Positions 36,152 through 47,169 of a stretch of DNA of 64,000 nucleotides are shown here, one piece after another (positions within the stretch are counted from its first letter, which is position 1; every line of letters starts with the position of its first letter). The notes below the pieces were generated by a model, which saw nothing but the letters and a program-made list of their open reading frames with translations, was not told the DNA's origin and ran no database searches. The stretch is from NCEH01 sp043195125 (GTDB lineage Bacteria > Pseudomonadota > Alphaproteobacteria > Rhizobiales > Xanthobacteraceae). The DNA lies in assembly GCF_043195125.1 (NCBI RefSeq), contig NZ_JBAFWR010000004.1; one strand, 5' to 3'. Both the position numbers and the translations under genes were made by a program.

Positions 36152-37936
36152 ATGCAATTGCTGCGCATCTATGCGAGGGCCCTCGGCATGCTGGGGCCGC
36201 TGGCCAAAGTGGGCCTGGCGCTCGCCATCGGCAATGTCGCGCTCGCCATGGCGCAATTCGCCGAGCCGATCCTGTTCGGCCGCATCATCGAGGCGCTCGC
36301 CGGCGCCCAGCGTGAAGGCGGCCCCTCGCTGGTCGCCGTCCTCACCCCGCTGCTCGCCGCGTGGGTCGGCTTCGGTCTCTTCAACATCGGCGCCGGCGTG
36401 CTGATCTCGCTGCATGCCGACCGCCTCGCCCATCGCCGGCGGCTGGGCGTGCTGACCGAATATTTCGAGCACGTGCTTCAGCTCCCGCTCTCCTTCCATG
36501 GCGAGACCCATTCGGGCCGGCTGCTGAAGGTGATGCTCCAGGGCACGGATTCGCTCTGGAGCACGTGGCTGTCGTTCTTCCGCGAGGATTGCGCGGCGAT
36601 CGTGTCGCTGCTGGTTCTGCTGCCGGTGGGCATCTACATCAACTGGCGGCTGGGCTTGGTGCTGATCGCGCTGATCGTGGTGTTCGGCATCGTCACCACC
36701 TATGTGCTCGGCCGCACCCAGGCGATGCAGGAAGAGGTGGAGGAACATAATTCCAGCCTCGCCGAGCATGCCACCGACGCCTTGGGCAATGTGGCGGTGA
36801 TCCAGAGCTATACCCGCATCGAAGCCGAGGTGAGCGGGCTGCGCGCCACCGCGAGCCAGTTGCTGGCGGTGCAGATTCCGGTTCTGTCGTGGTGGGCGGT
36901 GGTCTCCATGGCCACCAAGGCCGCCACCACCTTGACCATTCTCGCCATCCTGCTGATCGGCACCTGGCTGCACCTGCAGGGGCTCGCGGCAATCGGCGAT
37001 ATCGTCACCTATGTGGGCTTCGCCACCATGCTCATCGGCCGGCTCGACCATACGGTGAGCTTCGTCAACCACCTCGTGATGAGCGCGCCGGGGCTCGGCC
37101 AGTTCTTCGAGGTGCTCGACACGGTGGGCGCCGTGCGCGACCGGCCCGGCGCCCTCGATCTCGCGACGGTAAAAGGTGACGTTCGGTTCGAGGATGTCTC
37201 CTTCTCCTATGACGGCAAGCGGACCGCGCTGCGTGATGTGAGCCTGCATGCCGCCCCGGGCGAAACCGTCGCGCTGGTGGGCACCACGGGTGCGGGAAAA
37301 TCCACCGCCCTCGCGCTGCTGCACCGGGTGTTCGATCCCCAGTCCGGCCGCGTGCTCGTGGATGGCACCGACATCCGCGAGATCACGCTCTCCTCCCTGC
37401 GGCGCCAGATCGGCGTGGTGTTCCAGGAGGCGATGCTGTTCAACCGCTCGATCGAGGACAATCTGCGCGTGGGCAAGCCGGATGCGACCCTGGACGAAAT
37501 GCGCCTCGCCCTCTCCCGCGCGCAGGCGCTGGAGCTGGTGGAGCGCAACCCGGAGGGCCTGCGCGCCCTGGTGGGCGAACGCGGGCGCGCGCTTTCCGGC
37601 GGCGAGCGCCAGCGCCTCTCCATCGCCCGCGCCTTGCTCAAGGACCCGCCGATCCTGATCCTGGATGAAGCCACCAGCGCCCTCGACGCCACGACCGAGG
37701 CCAAGGTGCAGGCGGCGCTGGACGAGGTGATGAAGGGCCGCACCACCTTCGTCATCGCCCATCGACTCGCAACCGTGCGCAATGCCGACCGCATCCTGGT
37801 GTTCGACGAGGGGCGCGTGATCGAGGCGGGCAGTTTCGATCACTTAATGCGGCTGGGCGGCCGGTTCGCCGAACTCGCGCGCGCCCAGTTCCTCGACGAC
37901 GGGACGCATGTGGAGCGCCCGCTCGCGGAAACGTGA
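36152..37936 (+). CDS. ndvA: ABC exporter of the cyclic beta-1,2-glucan (NdvA/ChvA) family
   Basis: A 594-residue half-transporter. The N-terminal membrane domain has about 6 helices (residues 15-300), followed by an ATPase with GTTGAGKST, Q-loop, LSGGERQRLSIARAL and ILDEATSALD. The start MQLLRIYARALGML resembles NdvA of rhizobia, which exports cyclic beta-1,2-glucan to the periplasm for osmoadaptation and host interaction. No glucan synthase (ndvB) is in the window. Lipid A (MsbA-type) export is the alternative. Confidence 0.88.
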   Translation: MQLLRIYARALGMLGPLAKVGLALAIGNVALAMAQFAEPILFGRIIEALAGAQREGGPSLVAVLTPLLAAWVGFGLFNIGAGVLISLHADRLAHRRRLGVLTEYFEHVLQLPLSFHGETHSGRLLKVMLQGTDSLWSTWLSFFREDCAAIVSLLVLLPVGIYINWRLGLVLIALIVVFGIVTTYVLGRTQAMQEEVEEHNSSLAEHATDALGNVAVIQSYTRIEAEVSGLRATASQLLAVQIPVLSWWAVVSMATKAATTLTILAILLIGTWLHLQGLAAIGDIVTYVGFATMLIGRLDHTVSFVNHLVMSAPGLGQFFEVLDTVGAVRDRPGALDLATVKGDVRFEDVSFSYDGKRTALRDVSLHAAPGETVALVGTTGAGKSTALALLHRVFDPQSGRVLVDGTDIREITLSSLRRQIGVVFQEAMLFNRSIEDNLRVGKPDATLDEMRLALSRAQALELVERNPEGLRALVGERGRALSGGERQRLSIARALLKDPPILILDEATSALDATTEAKVQAALDEVMKGRTTFVIAHRLATVRNADRILVFDEGRVIEAGSFDHLMRLGGRFAELARAQFLDDGTHVERPLAET

Positions 37937-38125
37937 GCGCCGCTGCAATGGCATGGCACGCCCCGCCGGTCCTGAAGATGCGGGGGTCAGGCCCACCCAC
38001 GCCTGGTGCATTCAAGCTGACGCTTGCATGGCTGGCCCGCGTGCACTGGTTTCGTCTTTCCGGATGGCCCGAAAAGAGCTAAGGAAGGCAAGGCCACGGG
38101 GGTCTTTCCAGCTACGGAGCCAACT

Positions 38126-39598
38126 TTGCCGGGCTTGTCCTGTCTGTCTGCTTGCGGCGTTGTGCGCCGCCTGACCCTCGCGATCGCTGCTCTTGGCGCG
38201 CTCGCGACCGCCGGTCAGGCCACCCCGATCCTTCTGGTGGAAGCCGACACGGGCAAGGTTCTGGAACAGCAGGAAGCCGGCAAGCCCTGGTATCCCGCCT
38301 CCGTCACCAAGCTCATGACAGTGTATGTGGCGCTGAACGCCATGCGCGAAGGGCGCATCACGCCCGATACGCTGATGACGGTTTCCCCTTATGCTGCCTC
38401 CATGCAGCCCACCAAGATGGGATTTGCCGCGGGCACGCAGGTGACGCTCGACAATGCGCTGAAGATGCTTCTGGTCAAATCGGCCAACGACATGGCCGTA
38501 GTGATCGCGGAAGGCGTCGGCGGCAGCGTGCCCTCGTTCGTTGCCGAGATGAACGACACCGCCGCCCGCCTCGGCATGGCCGGCAGCCATTTCGAGAATC
38601 CCAACGGCCTGCCCAATAGCGACCAGTTCACCACCGCGCGCGACCTCGCGGTGCTGGCACGGGCGCTGATCTATCATTTCCCGGAACACGAAATGCTGTT
38701 CCGCATCCCGGCCATCAAGATCGGCAAGCGGGTGCTGCGCAATTACAATCGTCTGATCGACCGCTATCCCGGCGCAGACGGCATGAAGACCGGCTTCATC
38801 TGCGCCTCAGGCTTCAATCTGGTGGCCACCGCCACGCGCGGCAACAAGCGGCTGATCGCGGTCATCCTCGGCGCACCGTCCGCCGTGGTGCGCACCGAGC
38901 AGGCGGCGCTGCTGTTCGAAAAGGGCTTCCAGCCCTCCTGGTCGATCTTCGGCGCCTCCTCGCCCACTCTCGATACGCTCGCTGACACCGGCGGCGCGCC
39001 CACCGACATGTCGCCCCAGATCTGCGGCCGCAAGCGCGCGGTTGCGGCGGCCGAGAACGAGGACGACAGCCTGTTCGCCGGATCGGGCGAGGGCGCCAAT
39101 TCCTACGCCGTCTCCGCGGCGGTCGCTGCCGGCTTCAGCAAGGGCGAGGGCGCGGCTCTGCTGCAGAACCTGCCGCCCTCCATGCCGCCCATCCCGGTAT
39201 TCGTCGGCCCACGCAGCGCGCCGATCTCCCCGGAATCCGCCATGGCGCCGGATGAAGCCCCGGCTCCGAAGAAGAAAAAGCCGGCGGCCACCGCCAATGC
39301 GGATCCGCAGGCCCCCGCCGCCAAGCCCAAGAACGCTGGCGCCAAGGCCGATGCCGCAAATTCGGACGCGGCAGCCGCCAAGCCCGCGGCGAAGCCCAAG
39401 CCCCAGGCCAAGGAAGCCAGCACGACCACCGGCACGCCGACACCTGCCAAGAAGCCGGCACCGGCCGGCGCATCCGCCACCGCCGAACCGGCAGCGAAGC
39501 CGAAGCCGAAGCCGGCCAAGCCCGCGGCCACCGACGGCGCCGGCGACCCCCTCACCTTCGGCCCGCCGCCCTCCGCGCCCGCCAAGCCGGGCGCCTGA
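38126..39598 (+). CDS. D-alanyl-D-alanine carboxypeptidase (PBP5/6 family) with long Ala/Pro/Lys tail
   Basis: A serine peptidase of family S11: SVTK (Ser59-Lys62), SAND (Ser119-Asn121) and KTG in GADGMKTGFICASG. It removes the terminal D-Ala of peptidoglycan stem peptides. A hydrophobic signal segment (RRLTLAIAALGALATAGQA) precedes the mature part. The start is uncertain; TTG 38126 follows GGAG with suitable spacing. The last 120 or so residues are low-complexity repeats of Ala, Lys and Pro and look like a wall-spanning or disordered linker; PBP5-type enzymes usually end in an amphipathic helix. Confidence 0.88.
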   Translation: MPGLSCLSACGVVRRLTLAIAALGALATAGQATPILLVEADTGKVLEQQEAGKPWYPASVTKLMTVYVALNAMREGRITPDTLMTVSPYAASMQPTKMGFAAGTQVTLDNALKMLLVKSANDMAVVIAEGVGGSVPSFVAEMNDTAARLGMAGSHFENPNGLPNSDQFTTARDLAVLARALIYHFPEHEMLFRIPAIKIGKRVLRNYNRLIDRYPGADGMKTGFICASGFNLVATATRGNKRLIAVILGAPSAVVRTEQAALLFEKGFQPSWSIFGASSPTLDTLADTGGAPTDMSPQICGRKRAVAAAENEDDSLFAGSGEGANSYAVSAAVAAGFSKGEGAALLQNLPPSMPPIPVFVGPRSAPISPESAMAPDEAPAPKKKKPAATANADPQAPAAKPKNAGAKADAANSDAAAAKPAAKPKPQAKEASTTTGTPTPAKKPAPAGASATAEPAAKPKPKPAKPAATDGAGDPLTFGPPPSAPAKPGA

Positions 39599-39897
39599 CC
39601 TTTCGCGGCGCGCTTTGTCCGATCCGCCCAGACCCGGCGGACGGTTCGAACGGCTCGTGATTCTTGCTCTCGCAGCCGCCCGCGTCCCGCATGGCGGTGC
39701 GCTTCATGCCCTTGCGGCGGCACGCGGCCTTCCCACCTAAGCGTGCAGGGCATGCCCGGCCCTGGCGTTTTGCCGGATGGCTCCGTCCGTCCCCGCCGCT
39801 TGGTCCCGCGCCCGCGCTGCCCTATAGGCACGTATCGGGCGCGGCCGGATCGGATCGGCGCCCGGCGTGAAGCGGCCTGCCGCGTGGATGAAATGAC
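39599..39897. other. Intergenic region before the CobW-like gene
   Basis: About 300 bases with neither a credible gene nor a clear promoter, Zur-type palindrome or terminator that I can see. Confidence 0.4.
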
Positions 39898-41073
39898 ATG
39901 ACTTCCTTGCCGTCGCTCGATGAGGCCGCACCGGCCCCTTCATCCACCGCTAAGCGCACCGGGCCGCCCGAGCCGATCCCGGTGACCGTCCTCACCGGCT
40001 TCCTCGGCGCGGGCAAGACCACATTGCTCAACGCCCTGCTGGCCGATCCCGCCCTCGCCGACACCGCCGTCCTGATCAACGAGTTCGGCGAGATCGGGCT
40101 CGACCATCTGTTCGTGCGCGAGGTATCCGAAGGCGTCGTGCTGCTGGCGAGCGGCTGCGTGTGCTGCACCGTGCGCGGCGATCTGGTCTCCGCGCTGGAG
40201 GACCTGCTGCGCGGGCGCGACAACAACCGCCTGCCGCCCTTCTCCCGCGTGCTGATCGAAACCACCGGCCTCGCCGATCCCGCCCCCATCCTCTTCACGC
40301 TGATGACCCATCCCTATCTGGTGATGCGCTTTCGGCTCGACGGCGTAGTCGCCGTGGTCGACGCGATCAATGGCGATGCGACCCTCGACGCCCAGCCCGA
40401 ATCGGTGAAGCAGGCGGCCATGGCCGACCGGCTGGTGCTCACCAAGACCGACCTCGTGGAGACCGACGCCCAGCGCGCAGCGCTCGCGGCCCTCAAAGCC
40501 CGGCTGCACCGGCTCGCCCCCGCCGCGCCGGTGCTGGACGCCGCGAAGGGAGAGGCCACGGGCGATGCCCTGCTCAAGGCCGGGCTCTATGATCCGAGCC
40601 GCAAGAGCCCCGATGTGGCCCGCTGGCTGGCGGAGGAGCGTGTCGCCGCCGCCGCGGAAGAGGCCGGCGCGCCACACGACCCCAACCGCCATGACGAGCG
40701 CATCAAGGCGTTCACGCTCGCGACCGATGCCGCCGTCTCCGCTTCGACCCTCGATCTGTTTCTGGAACTGCTGCGCGCCACCTATGGCGCGAACCTGTTG
40801 CGGCTGAAGGGCATCGTGAAGCTGGCCGACGATCCGGACGCGCCCATCGTGCTGCACGGCGTGCAGCATGTGATGCACCCGCCCACCCGCCTGCCCGCAT
40901 GGCCGGATGACGACCACCGCACGCGGCTCGTGATGATCGTGCGCGATCTCGACCCGGCGGTGGTGCGGCGCCTGTTCTCGGCCTTTCTCGGCGTACCGCA
41001 GGTGGATACGCCGGACCGCGCCGCGCTCACCGACAATCCCCTTGCTCCCGCCGGCATGCGAGGTGGGCGGTGA
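39898..41073 (+). CDS. COG0523 (CobW/P47K) metal-chaperone GTPase
   Basis: A 391-residue G3E GTPase: P-loop GFLGAGKT (34-41), the metal-binding CxCC motif ASGCVCC (Cys87, 89, 90) and a CobW C-terminal domain. COG0523 proteins insert or sort zinc, cobalt or iron for target enzymes (ZNG1-type zinc delivery, CobW for cobalamin). No cobalamin or Zur-regulated neighbour identifies the metal. It is translationally coupled to the DUF924 gene. Confidence 0.9.
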   Translation: MTSLPSLDEAAPAPSSTAKRTGPPEPIPVTVLTGFLGAGKTTLLNALLADPALADTAVLINEFGEIGLDHLFVREVSEGVVLLASGCVCCTVRGDLVSALEDLLRGRDNNRLPPFSRVLIETTGLADPAPILFTLMTHPYLVMRFRLDGVVAVVDAINGDATLDAQPESVKQAAMADRLVLTKTDLVETDAQRAALAALKARLHRLAPAAPVLDAAKGEATGDALLKAGLYDPSRKSPDVARWLAEERVAAAAEEAGAPHDPNRHDERIKAFTLATDAAVSASTLDLFLELLRATYGANLLRLKGIVKLADDPDAPIVLHGVQHVMHPPTRLPAWPDDDHRTRLVMIVRDLDPAVVRRLFSAFLGVPQVDTPDRAALTDNPLAPAGMRGGR

Positions 41074-41633
41074 GTTCCCTGCCCTCCCCCTCCGAGATCG
41101 TCGGCTTCTGGCGCGCGGCCGGTTATGATCGCTGGTTCTCGTCCGATCCCGCCTTCGATGCCGAGGTGCGTGCCCGTCTTCTGCCGGCGCATGAGGATGC
41201 GGTCGCCCGTGGCGCGGGTTCGATCATGCTCACGGATTACGAGGACAGCGCCGAAGGCGCGCTCGCCCTCGTGCTGCTGCTGGACCAGGTGCCGCGCAAT
41301 GCCTTCCGCGGCACGCCGCGCGCCTTCGCCACCGATGCCGCCGCGCGCCAAGTGGCGGACCGCGCCCTAGGACGCGGGTTCGAGCACGCTTTCGAACCGC
41401 AGCTGCGCGCCTTCTTCTTCCTGCCGCTGATGCACGCCGAGGATCTCGCCTGCCAGGAGCGCTGCGTGGCGCTCTACGAGAAGCTGGGCCAGACGGAGGA
41501 GCTGAAATACGCAGTCCTTCATCGCGACGTGATCGCCCGCTTCGGGCGCTTCCCCCATCGCAATCCCATCCTCGGCCGTCCCATGACGGTGGAGGAAGAG
41601 GCCTATCTCGCGTCCGGTGGCTTCAAGGGGTAG
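41070..41633 (+). CDS. DUF924 family protein
   Basis: A 187-residue, mostly helical soluble protein of the DUF924 family (PF06041), recognised by the LLLDQVPRNAFRGTPRAFATDAAAR block and FFFLPLMHAEDLACQERC. Function is unknown; the family has a TPR-like helical fold. The GTG start overlaps the CobW-like stop. Its 3' end overlaps that of the convergent flavoprotein by 11 bases. Confidence 0.9.
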   Translation: MSSLPSPSEIVGFWRAAGYDRWFSSDPAFDAEVRARLLPAHEDAVARGAGSIMLTDYEDSAEGALALVLLLDQVPRNAFRGTPRAFATDAAARQVADRALGRGFEHAFEPQLRAFFFLPLMHAEDLACQERCVALYEKLGQTEELKYAVLHRDVIARFGRFPHRNPILGRPMTVEEEAYLASGGFKG

Positions 41634-42903
41634 CGCGCGCCGCAAGGAAAGCGCCGATGCCTTCCGCCGCCGCGCGGCCCGTGGCGAAGCAGGCCTGGAG
41701 CAGATAGCCGCCGGTCGGCGCTTCCCAATCCAGCATTTCCCCGCAGGCGAAGGTGCCCGGAACGGCCCGCAGCATGAAATGGTCGTCGAGCGCATCGAAG
41801 GCGATGCCGCCGGCGCTGGAAATCGCCCGCTCCAGCCCGGCGACCGCACGCACCTGGATTGGCGCGGCCTTGATGAGGCGCGCCAGCGCCGCCGGATCGG
41901 TGGGCAGAGCGACGCCCGCGGCCTCGCGCAGCAGCCCCACCGCCACCGGCGAGAGCCCCACCGCCTTGCGCAGGCGATTGGAGAGCGATTGTTTCAGCGG
42001 CCCCGTCGCCAGCCGGCGCGCGATCAGCGCCTGGTCGAAATCCGGACGCAGGTCGAGCCGCAGATGGGCTTCGCCCTCGGCCGCGAGACGGTCGCGCACC
42101 GCGCGGGAGAGCGCATAGACCGCCCCGCCCTCCAGGCCCCGCGCCGTCACCACAGCCTCCCCGCGCACGGGACCCGCGCCGGCGCAGGAGAGGGCGATGC
42201 GCTTCAGGGGTTCGCCGGCAAATCGATCGCGGAACGGCGCGGACCACTCGACCTCCAGCCCCATATTGGCCGGCGCGAACGGGGCGATCGCGATGCCGCG
42301 CGACGCGAGATGCTGCGTCCAGCCCCCATCGCCCCCGAGCCGGGGCCAGGACGCACCGCCGAGCGCGAGCAGCGTCGCATCGGCGACGATCTCCTTCGGT
42401 CCTTCCGACGTCTCGAACATCAGGGCGCCGGTCGAGGACCAGCCGCGCCATTCGTGCCGGGTGTGTAGCTCCACGCCGAGGGTGCCGAGCCGCCGCAGCC
42501 ATGCCCGGAGCAAGGGCGAGGCCTTGAAGCTGTCGGGAAACACCCGGCCGCTGGAGCCGATGAAGGTGGTTTCGCCGAGTTCGGCCGCGAAGCCACGCAC
42601 GGCATCGGGCGGAAAGGCGCGGATCGCCCCATCCAACAGCGGCGCGATCTCGCCATAGCGGGAGAGGAAGTGCTCCAGCGGCTCGCTATGGGTGATATTG
42701 AGCCCGCCGCGCCCGGCCATGAGGAATTTGCGCGCCGGCGAGGGCATCTTTTCGAACACGCTCACCCGGTGGCCCCGCGCGATCAGGCGATCGGCGGCCA
42801 TGAGCCCGGCGGGGCCGGCGCCGATTACCGCCACATGGGCCGCAGGCGCGGAGGCTGCGGGACGGGCGATGGGATCGGTGGAAAGTTCAGGGGAAGGGGT
42901 CAT
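41623..42903 (-). CDS. HI0933/TIGR03862-type NAD(P)/FAD-dependent oxidoreductase
   Basis: A 426-residue flavoprotein: N-terminal dinucleotide fold VIGAGPAGLMAADRL, followed by the HI0933 motif KFLMAGRGGLNITHSEPLEHF and the C-terminal GTFACGEMLDWEAPTGGYLLQ. Family members (YhiN-like) bind FAD; the reaction is not established. The ATG at 42903 removes a non-homologous 13-residue extension. It converges with the DUF924 gene. Confidence 0.88.
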   Translation of the reverse strand: MTPSPELSTDPIARPAASAPAAHVAVIGAGPAGLMAADRLIARGHRVSVFEKMPSPARKFLMAGRGGLNITHSEPLEHFLSRYGEIAPLLDGAIRAFPPDAVRGFAAELGETTFIGSSGRVFPDSFKASPLLRAWLRRLGTLGVELHTRHEWRGWSSTGALMFETSEGPKEIVADATLLALGGASWPRLGGDGGWTQHLASRGIAIAPFAPANMGLEVEWSAPFRDRFAGEPLKRIALSCAGAGPVRGEAVVTARGLEGGAVYALSRAVRDRLAAEGEAHLRLDLRPDFDQALIARRLATGPLKQSLSNRLRKAVGLSPVAVGLLREAAGVALPTDPAALARLIKAAPIQVRAVAGLERAISSAGGIAFDALDDHFMLRAVPGTFACGEMLDWEAPTGGYLLQACFATGRAAAEGIGAFLAARATP

Positions 42904-43119
42904 CACGCGGGTGTAGAGGCCCGGCGGCCTGTGCGGAAGCAAAAGCTTGTCATTACCGCCGCCGCGCTACCCCGCATCGCGAGAAACGCACAGGCCGCAA
43001 GGCGTCAGGGCAGGGAAAGGCGCGAGGCGCAGAAAACCCTGTCGCACATGAAAAGCACGGGAGCAGGCCTTGCTCCCGTGCCGTCTTGCGTGCGCTGGCT
43101 GCGCTCCGGCGCCGGGCGA

Positions 43120-44406
<1,287 letters not shown>

Positions 44407-44758
44407 AGCTCCCGTCCTTCCTTCCTCCGGGGCCGTTTCGGCCGCATTTGTTTCGCGTTGCAGCGTAGCAGAGAAAATTCCGCTGGCGAGCCCCGTTTAT
44501 GACGCGTCAATGCTTTCCCCGCGCCGGACTGCAACCGCCCGCGGACCGGGCCGCGCGCGGCGCGCCTGCCGTAACTTGCGGGCAAGGTTGCACGGCCCCG
44601 TACCCCGGCGCGCCCCAGACTTTCGTCGAGGACTTGACGCAAATCCGCCGTTTCAGCGCCGCGGCGAGAGGGGCGCACTCGACCGGACCGTGGCTTTCAG
44701 GCAAAAATCCAAGTCCCGGCGCACGCGCCATTTCCGTTTTCGTTTTGTGAGGATCGCC
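44407..44758. promoter_or_regulatory. ccr upstream region with a 10-bp palindrome
   Basis: A perfect palindrome TGACGCGTCA at 44500-44509, about 95 bp upstream of the ccr start codon, could be an operator for ccr regulation. No other convincing signal or gene is seen in this 352-base stretch. Confidence 0.35.
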
Positions 44759-44998
44759 ATGATCGGCCTTATCGGAATGCTCCTCATTGGCGCAATCGCC
44801 GGCTGGCTCGCCGGCCAGCTGTATCGCGGCGGTGGGTTCGGCGCGCTCGGCAATGTGGCCGTCGGCATCGTCGGCGCGCTGATCGGTGGTTTCCTGTTCG
44901 GGAACGTCTTCATCGTCGGTGGGCTGCTGGGCCAGATCATCTGCGCAACGATCGGCGCCATAATCCTGCTGTTCGTCATCGGCCTCGTGAAGCGCTGA
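44759..44998 (+). CDS. GlsB/YeaQ/YmgE-family small membrane protein
   Basis: A 79-residue protein with three glycine-rich transmembrane helices, beginning MIGLIGMLLIGAIAGWLAGQL. It belongs to the GlsB/YeaQ/YmgE ('transglycosylase-associated') family; the molecular role is unknown, and homologues are often stress-induced. GAGGATC lies just before the ATG. It sits alone between ccr and ecm on the plus strand. Confidence 0.9.
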   Translation: MIGLIGMLLIGAIAGWLAGQLYRGGGFGALGNVAVGIVGALIGGFLFGNVFIVGGLLGQIICATIGAIILLFVIGLVKR

Positions 44999-45104
44999 CC
45001 GCGCTGCGCATGTTTGCACGCCGCATCGCACATTTTCCAATCGACGACGGCCGCGTTGCAGCGCACATTATTGCAATTCTTGGGTGGAGAATGAGGACGT
45101 GACA

Positions 45105-47078
45105 ATGACCAGCCGCGATAAACCCTGGTTGTTCCGCACTTATGCGGGTCATTCCACTGCCGCGGACTCCAACCGCCTCTACCGCTCCAATCTGGCCAAG
45201 GGCCAGACGGGCCTCTCGGTCGCCTTCGACCTGCCCACCCAGACCGGCTACGACAGCGACCATCCCCTGGCGCGCGGCGAAGTGGGCAAGGTGGGCGTGC
45301 CGATCTCCCATCTCGGCGACATGCGGACCCTGTTCCAGGACATTCCGCTCGCCGAGATGAACACCTCCATGACCATCAACGCCTGCGCGCCCTGGCTGCT
45401 GGCGCTTTATATCGCGACCGCCGACGAGCAGGGCGCGGATCGCAAGCTGCTGCAAGGCACAACGCAGAACGACATTATCAAGGAATATCTCTCGCGCGGC
45501 ACCTATGTGTTCCCGCCGGCGCCGTCCATGCGGCTCACCAAGGACGTGATCGTCTTCACGACCGAGCATCTGCCGCGCTGGAACCCCATGAACGTGTGCT
45601 CCTACCATTTGCAGGAGGCCGGCGCGACGCCGGTGCAGGAGCTTGCCTTCGCACTCGCCAACGCCATCGCGATCCTGGATACCGTCAAGCGCTCCGGCGA
45701 GGCGGAAGGCGCGGTGTTCGGCGAGGTGGTGGGCCGCATCTCCTTCTTCGTGAACGCCGGCATGCGGTTCATTACCGAGATGTGCAAGATGCGGGCGTTC
45801 GTGGATCTGTGGGACGAGATCTGCATCAACCGCTACGGCATCACCGACCCGAAGCAGAAGCTGTTCCGCTATGGCGTGCAGGTGAATTCGCTCGGCCTCA
45901 CCGAGCAGCAGCCCGAGAACAACGTCTATCGCATCCTGCTGGAAATGCTGGCGGTGACGCTCTCAAAGAAGGCCCGCGCGCGCGCCGTGCAATTGCCGGC
46001 CTGGAACGAGGCGCTGGGTCTGCCGCGCTCGTTCGACCAGCAATGGTCGCTGCGCATGCAGCAGGTGGTGGCCTACGAAACCGACCTGCTGGACTATGGC
46101 GACATCTTCGACGGCTCGACCGAGATCGCCAAGAAGGTCGAGGCGCTGAAGGAAGAGGCGCGGGACGAACTGGCCCGCATCGAGGCCATGGGCGGCGCGG
46201 TCGCAGCGGTCGAGAACAGCTACATGAAGCAGGCGCTGGTGGAATCCAACACCCGCCGGCTGGAGAATATCGAGCGCGGCGAGCAGGTGGTGGTCGGCGT
46301 CAACCGCTGGACCGAGACCGAGCCTTCGCCCCTCACCACGGGCGAAGGCTCCATCCTCACCGTGCCCGAGCATGTGGAGCCGGAGCAGATCGCCCGCCTC
46401 CAGGCCTGGCGCGCGGCGCGCGATCCTGCGGCGGTGGATGCCGCGCTGGCCGGCCTGCGCAGCGCGGCGCAGGAAGGCCGCAACATCATGGAGCCCTCCA
46501 TCGTCTGCGCGAAGGCCGGCATCACCACCGGGGAATGGGGCGCGTGCCTGCGCGAGGTGTTCGGCGAATATCGCGCGCCCACGGGCGTCGGCCGCGCCGC
46601 GCGGATCGACACGAAGGGCCTGGACGAGGTGCGTGCCGGCGTCGAGGCGGTCTCCGCCAAGCTCGGCCGCCGCATCAAGTTCCTGGTGGGCAAGCCGGGG
46701 CTCGACGGCCATTCCAACGGCGCCGAGCAGATCGCCGTGCGCGCCCGCGATGCCGGCATGGAAGTGGTCTATGAGGGCATCCGCCTCACCCCGGCGGAAA
46801 TCGTCAATGCCGCGCTGGAGGAGAGCGTCCATGTCATCGGGCTGTCCATCCTCTCCGGCTCCCACGTGCCGCTGGTGCGCGACGTGATGGACCGCCTGCG
46901 CGCCGAGGGGCTGACCGACGTGCCGGTGGTGGTCGGCGGCATCATTCCGATGGAAGACGAAATCCAGCTCAAGGCATTCGGCGTGGCAGCTGTCTATACG
47001 CCGAAGAATTTCGAGCTGAACCGCATCATGGCGGACATTGTCGCGATCGTGGATCGCGAGGCGCAGAAGGCGGCCTGA
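45105..47078 (+). CDS. ecm: Ethylmalonyl-CoA mutase
   Basis: A 657-residue coenzyme B12-dependent acyl-CoA mutase: an N-terminal TIM barrel (KPWLFRTYAGHSTAADSN, VAFDLPTQTGYDSDHP) and a C-terminal cobalamin domain with the DxHxxG motif GLDGHSNGAE (about 550). It converts (2R)-ethylmalonyl-CoA to methylsuccinyl-CoA. Single-chain length and sequence around the substrate site fit Ecm rather than methylmalonyl-CoA mutase. The start could also be GTG 45084. A strong bidirectional-type terminator follows at 47118. Confidence 0.95.
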   Translation: MTSRDKPWLFRTYAGHSTAADSNRLYRSNLAKGQTGLSVAFDLPTQTGYDSDHPLARGEVGKVGVPISHLGDMRTLFQDIPLAEMNTSMTINACAPWLLALYIATADEQGADRKLLQGTTQNDIIKEYLSRGTYVFPPAPSMRLTKDVIVFTTEHLPRWNPMNVCSYHLQEAGATPVQELAFALANAIAILDTVKRSGEAEGAVFGEVVGRISFFVNAGMRFITEMCKMRAFVDLWDEICINRYGITDPKQKLFRYGVQVNSLGLTEQQPENNVYRILLEMLAVTLSKKARARAVQLPAWNEALGLPRSFDQQWSLRMQQVVAYETDLLDYGDIFDGSTEIAKKVEALKEEARDELARIEAMGGAVAAVENSYMKQALVESNTRRLENIERGEQVVVGVNRWTETEPSPLTTGEGSILTVPEHVEPEQIARLQAWRAARDPAAVDAALAGLRSAAQEGRNIMEPSIVCAKAGITTGEWGACLREVFGEYRAPTGVGRAARIDTKGLDEVRAGVEAVSAKLGRRIKFLVGKPGLDGHSNGAEQIAVRARDAGMEVVYEGIRLTPAEIVNAALEESVHVIGLSILSGSHVPLVRDVMDRLRAEGLTDVPVVVGGIIPMEDEIQLKAFGVAAVYTPKNFELNRIMADIVAIVDREAQKAA

Positions 47079-47117
47079 GCTTCGCTCCTCTCGCGCAGAC
47101 TTCTAGGCACGCAAACA

Positions 47118-47149
47118 AAAAGAGCGCCGATCTGCATCGGCGCTCTTTT
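47118..47149. terminator. Strong intrinsic terminator between ecm and the TRAP genes
   Basis: A 14-bp stem (AAAGAGCGCCGAT paired with ATCGGCGCTCTTT plus one A-T) with loop CTGC (47132-47135), followed by TCTTTT on the plus strand and A-rich on the other side. It can end transcription from both convergent genes. Confidence 0.93.
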
Positions 47150-47169
47150 CTTTTGGCTGGTCGCCCCGG

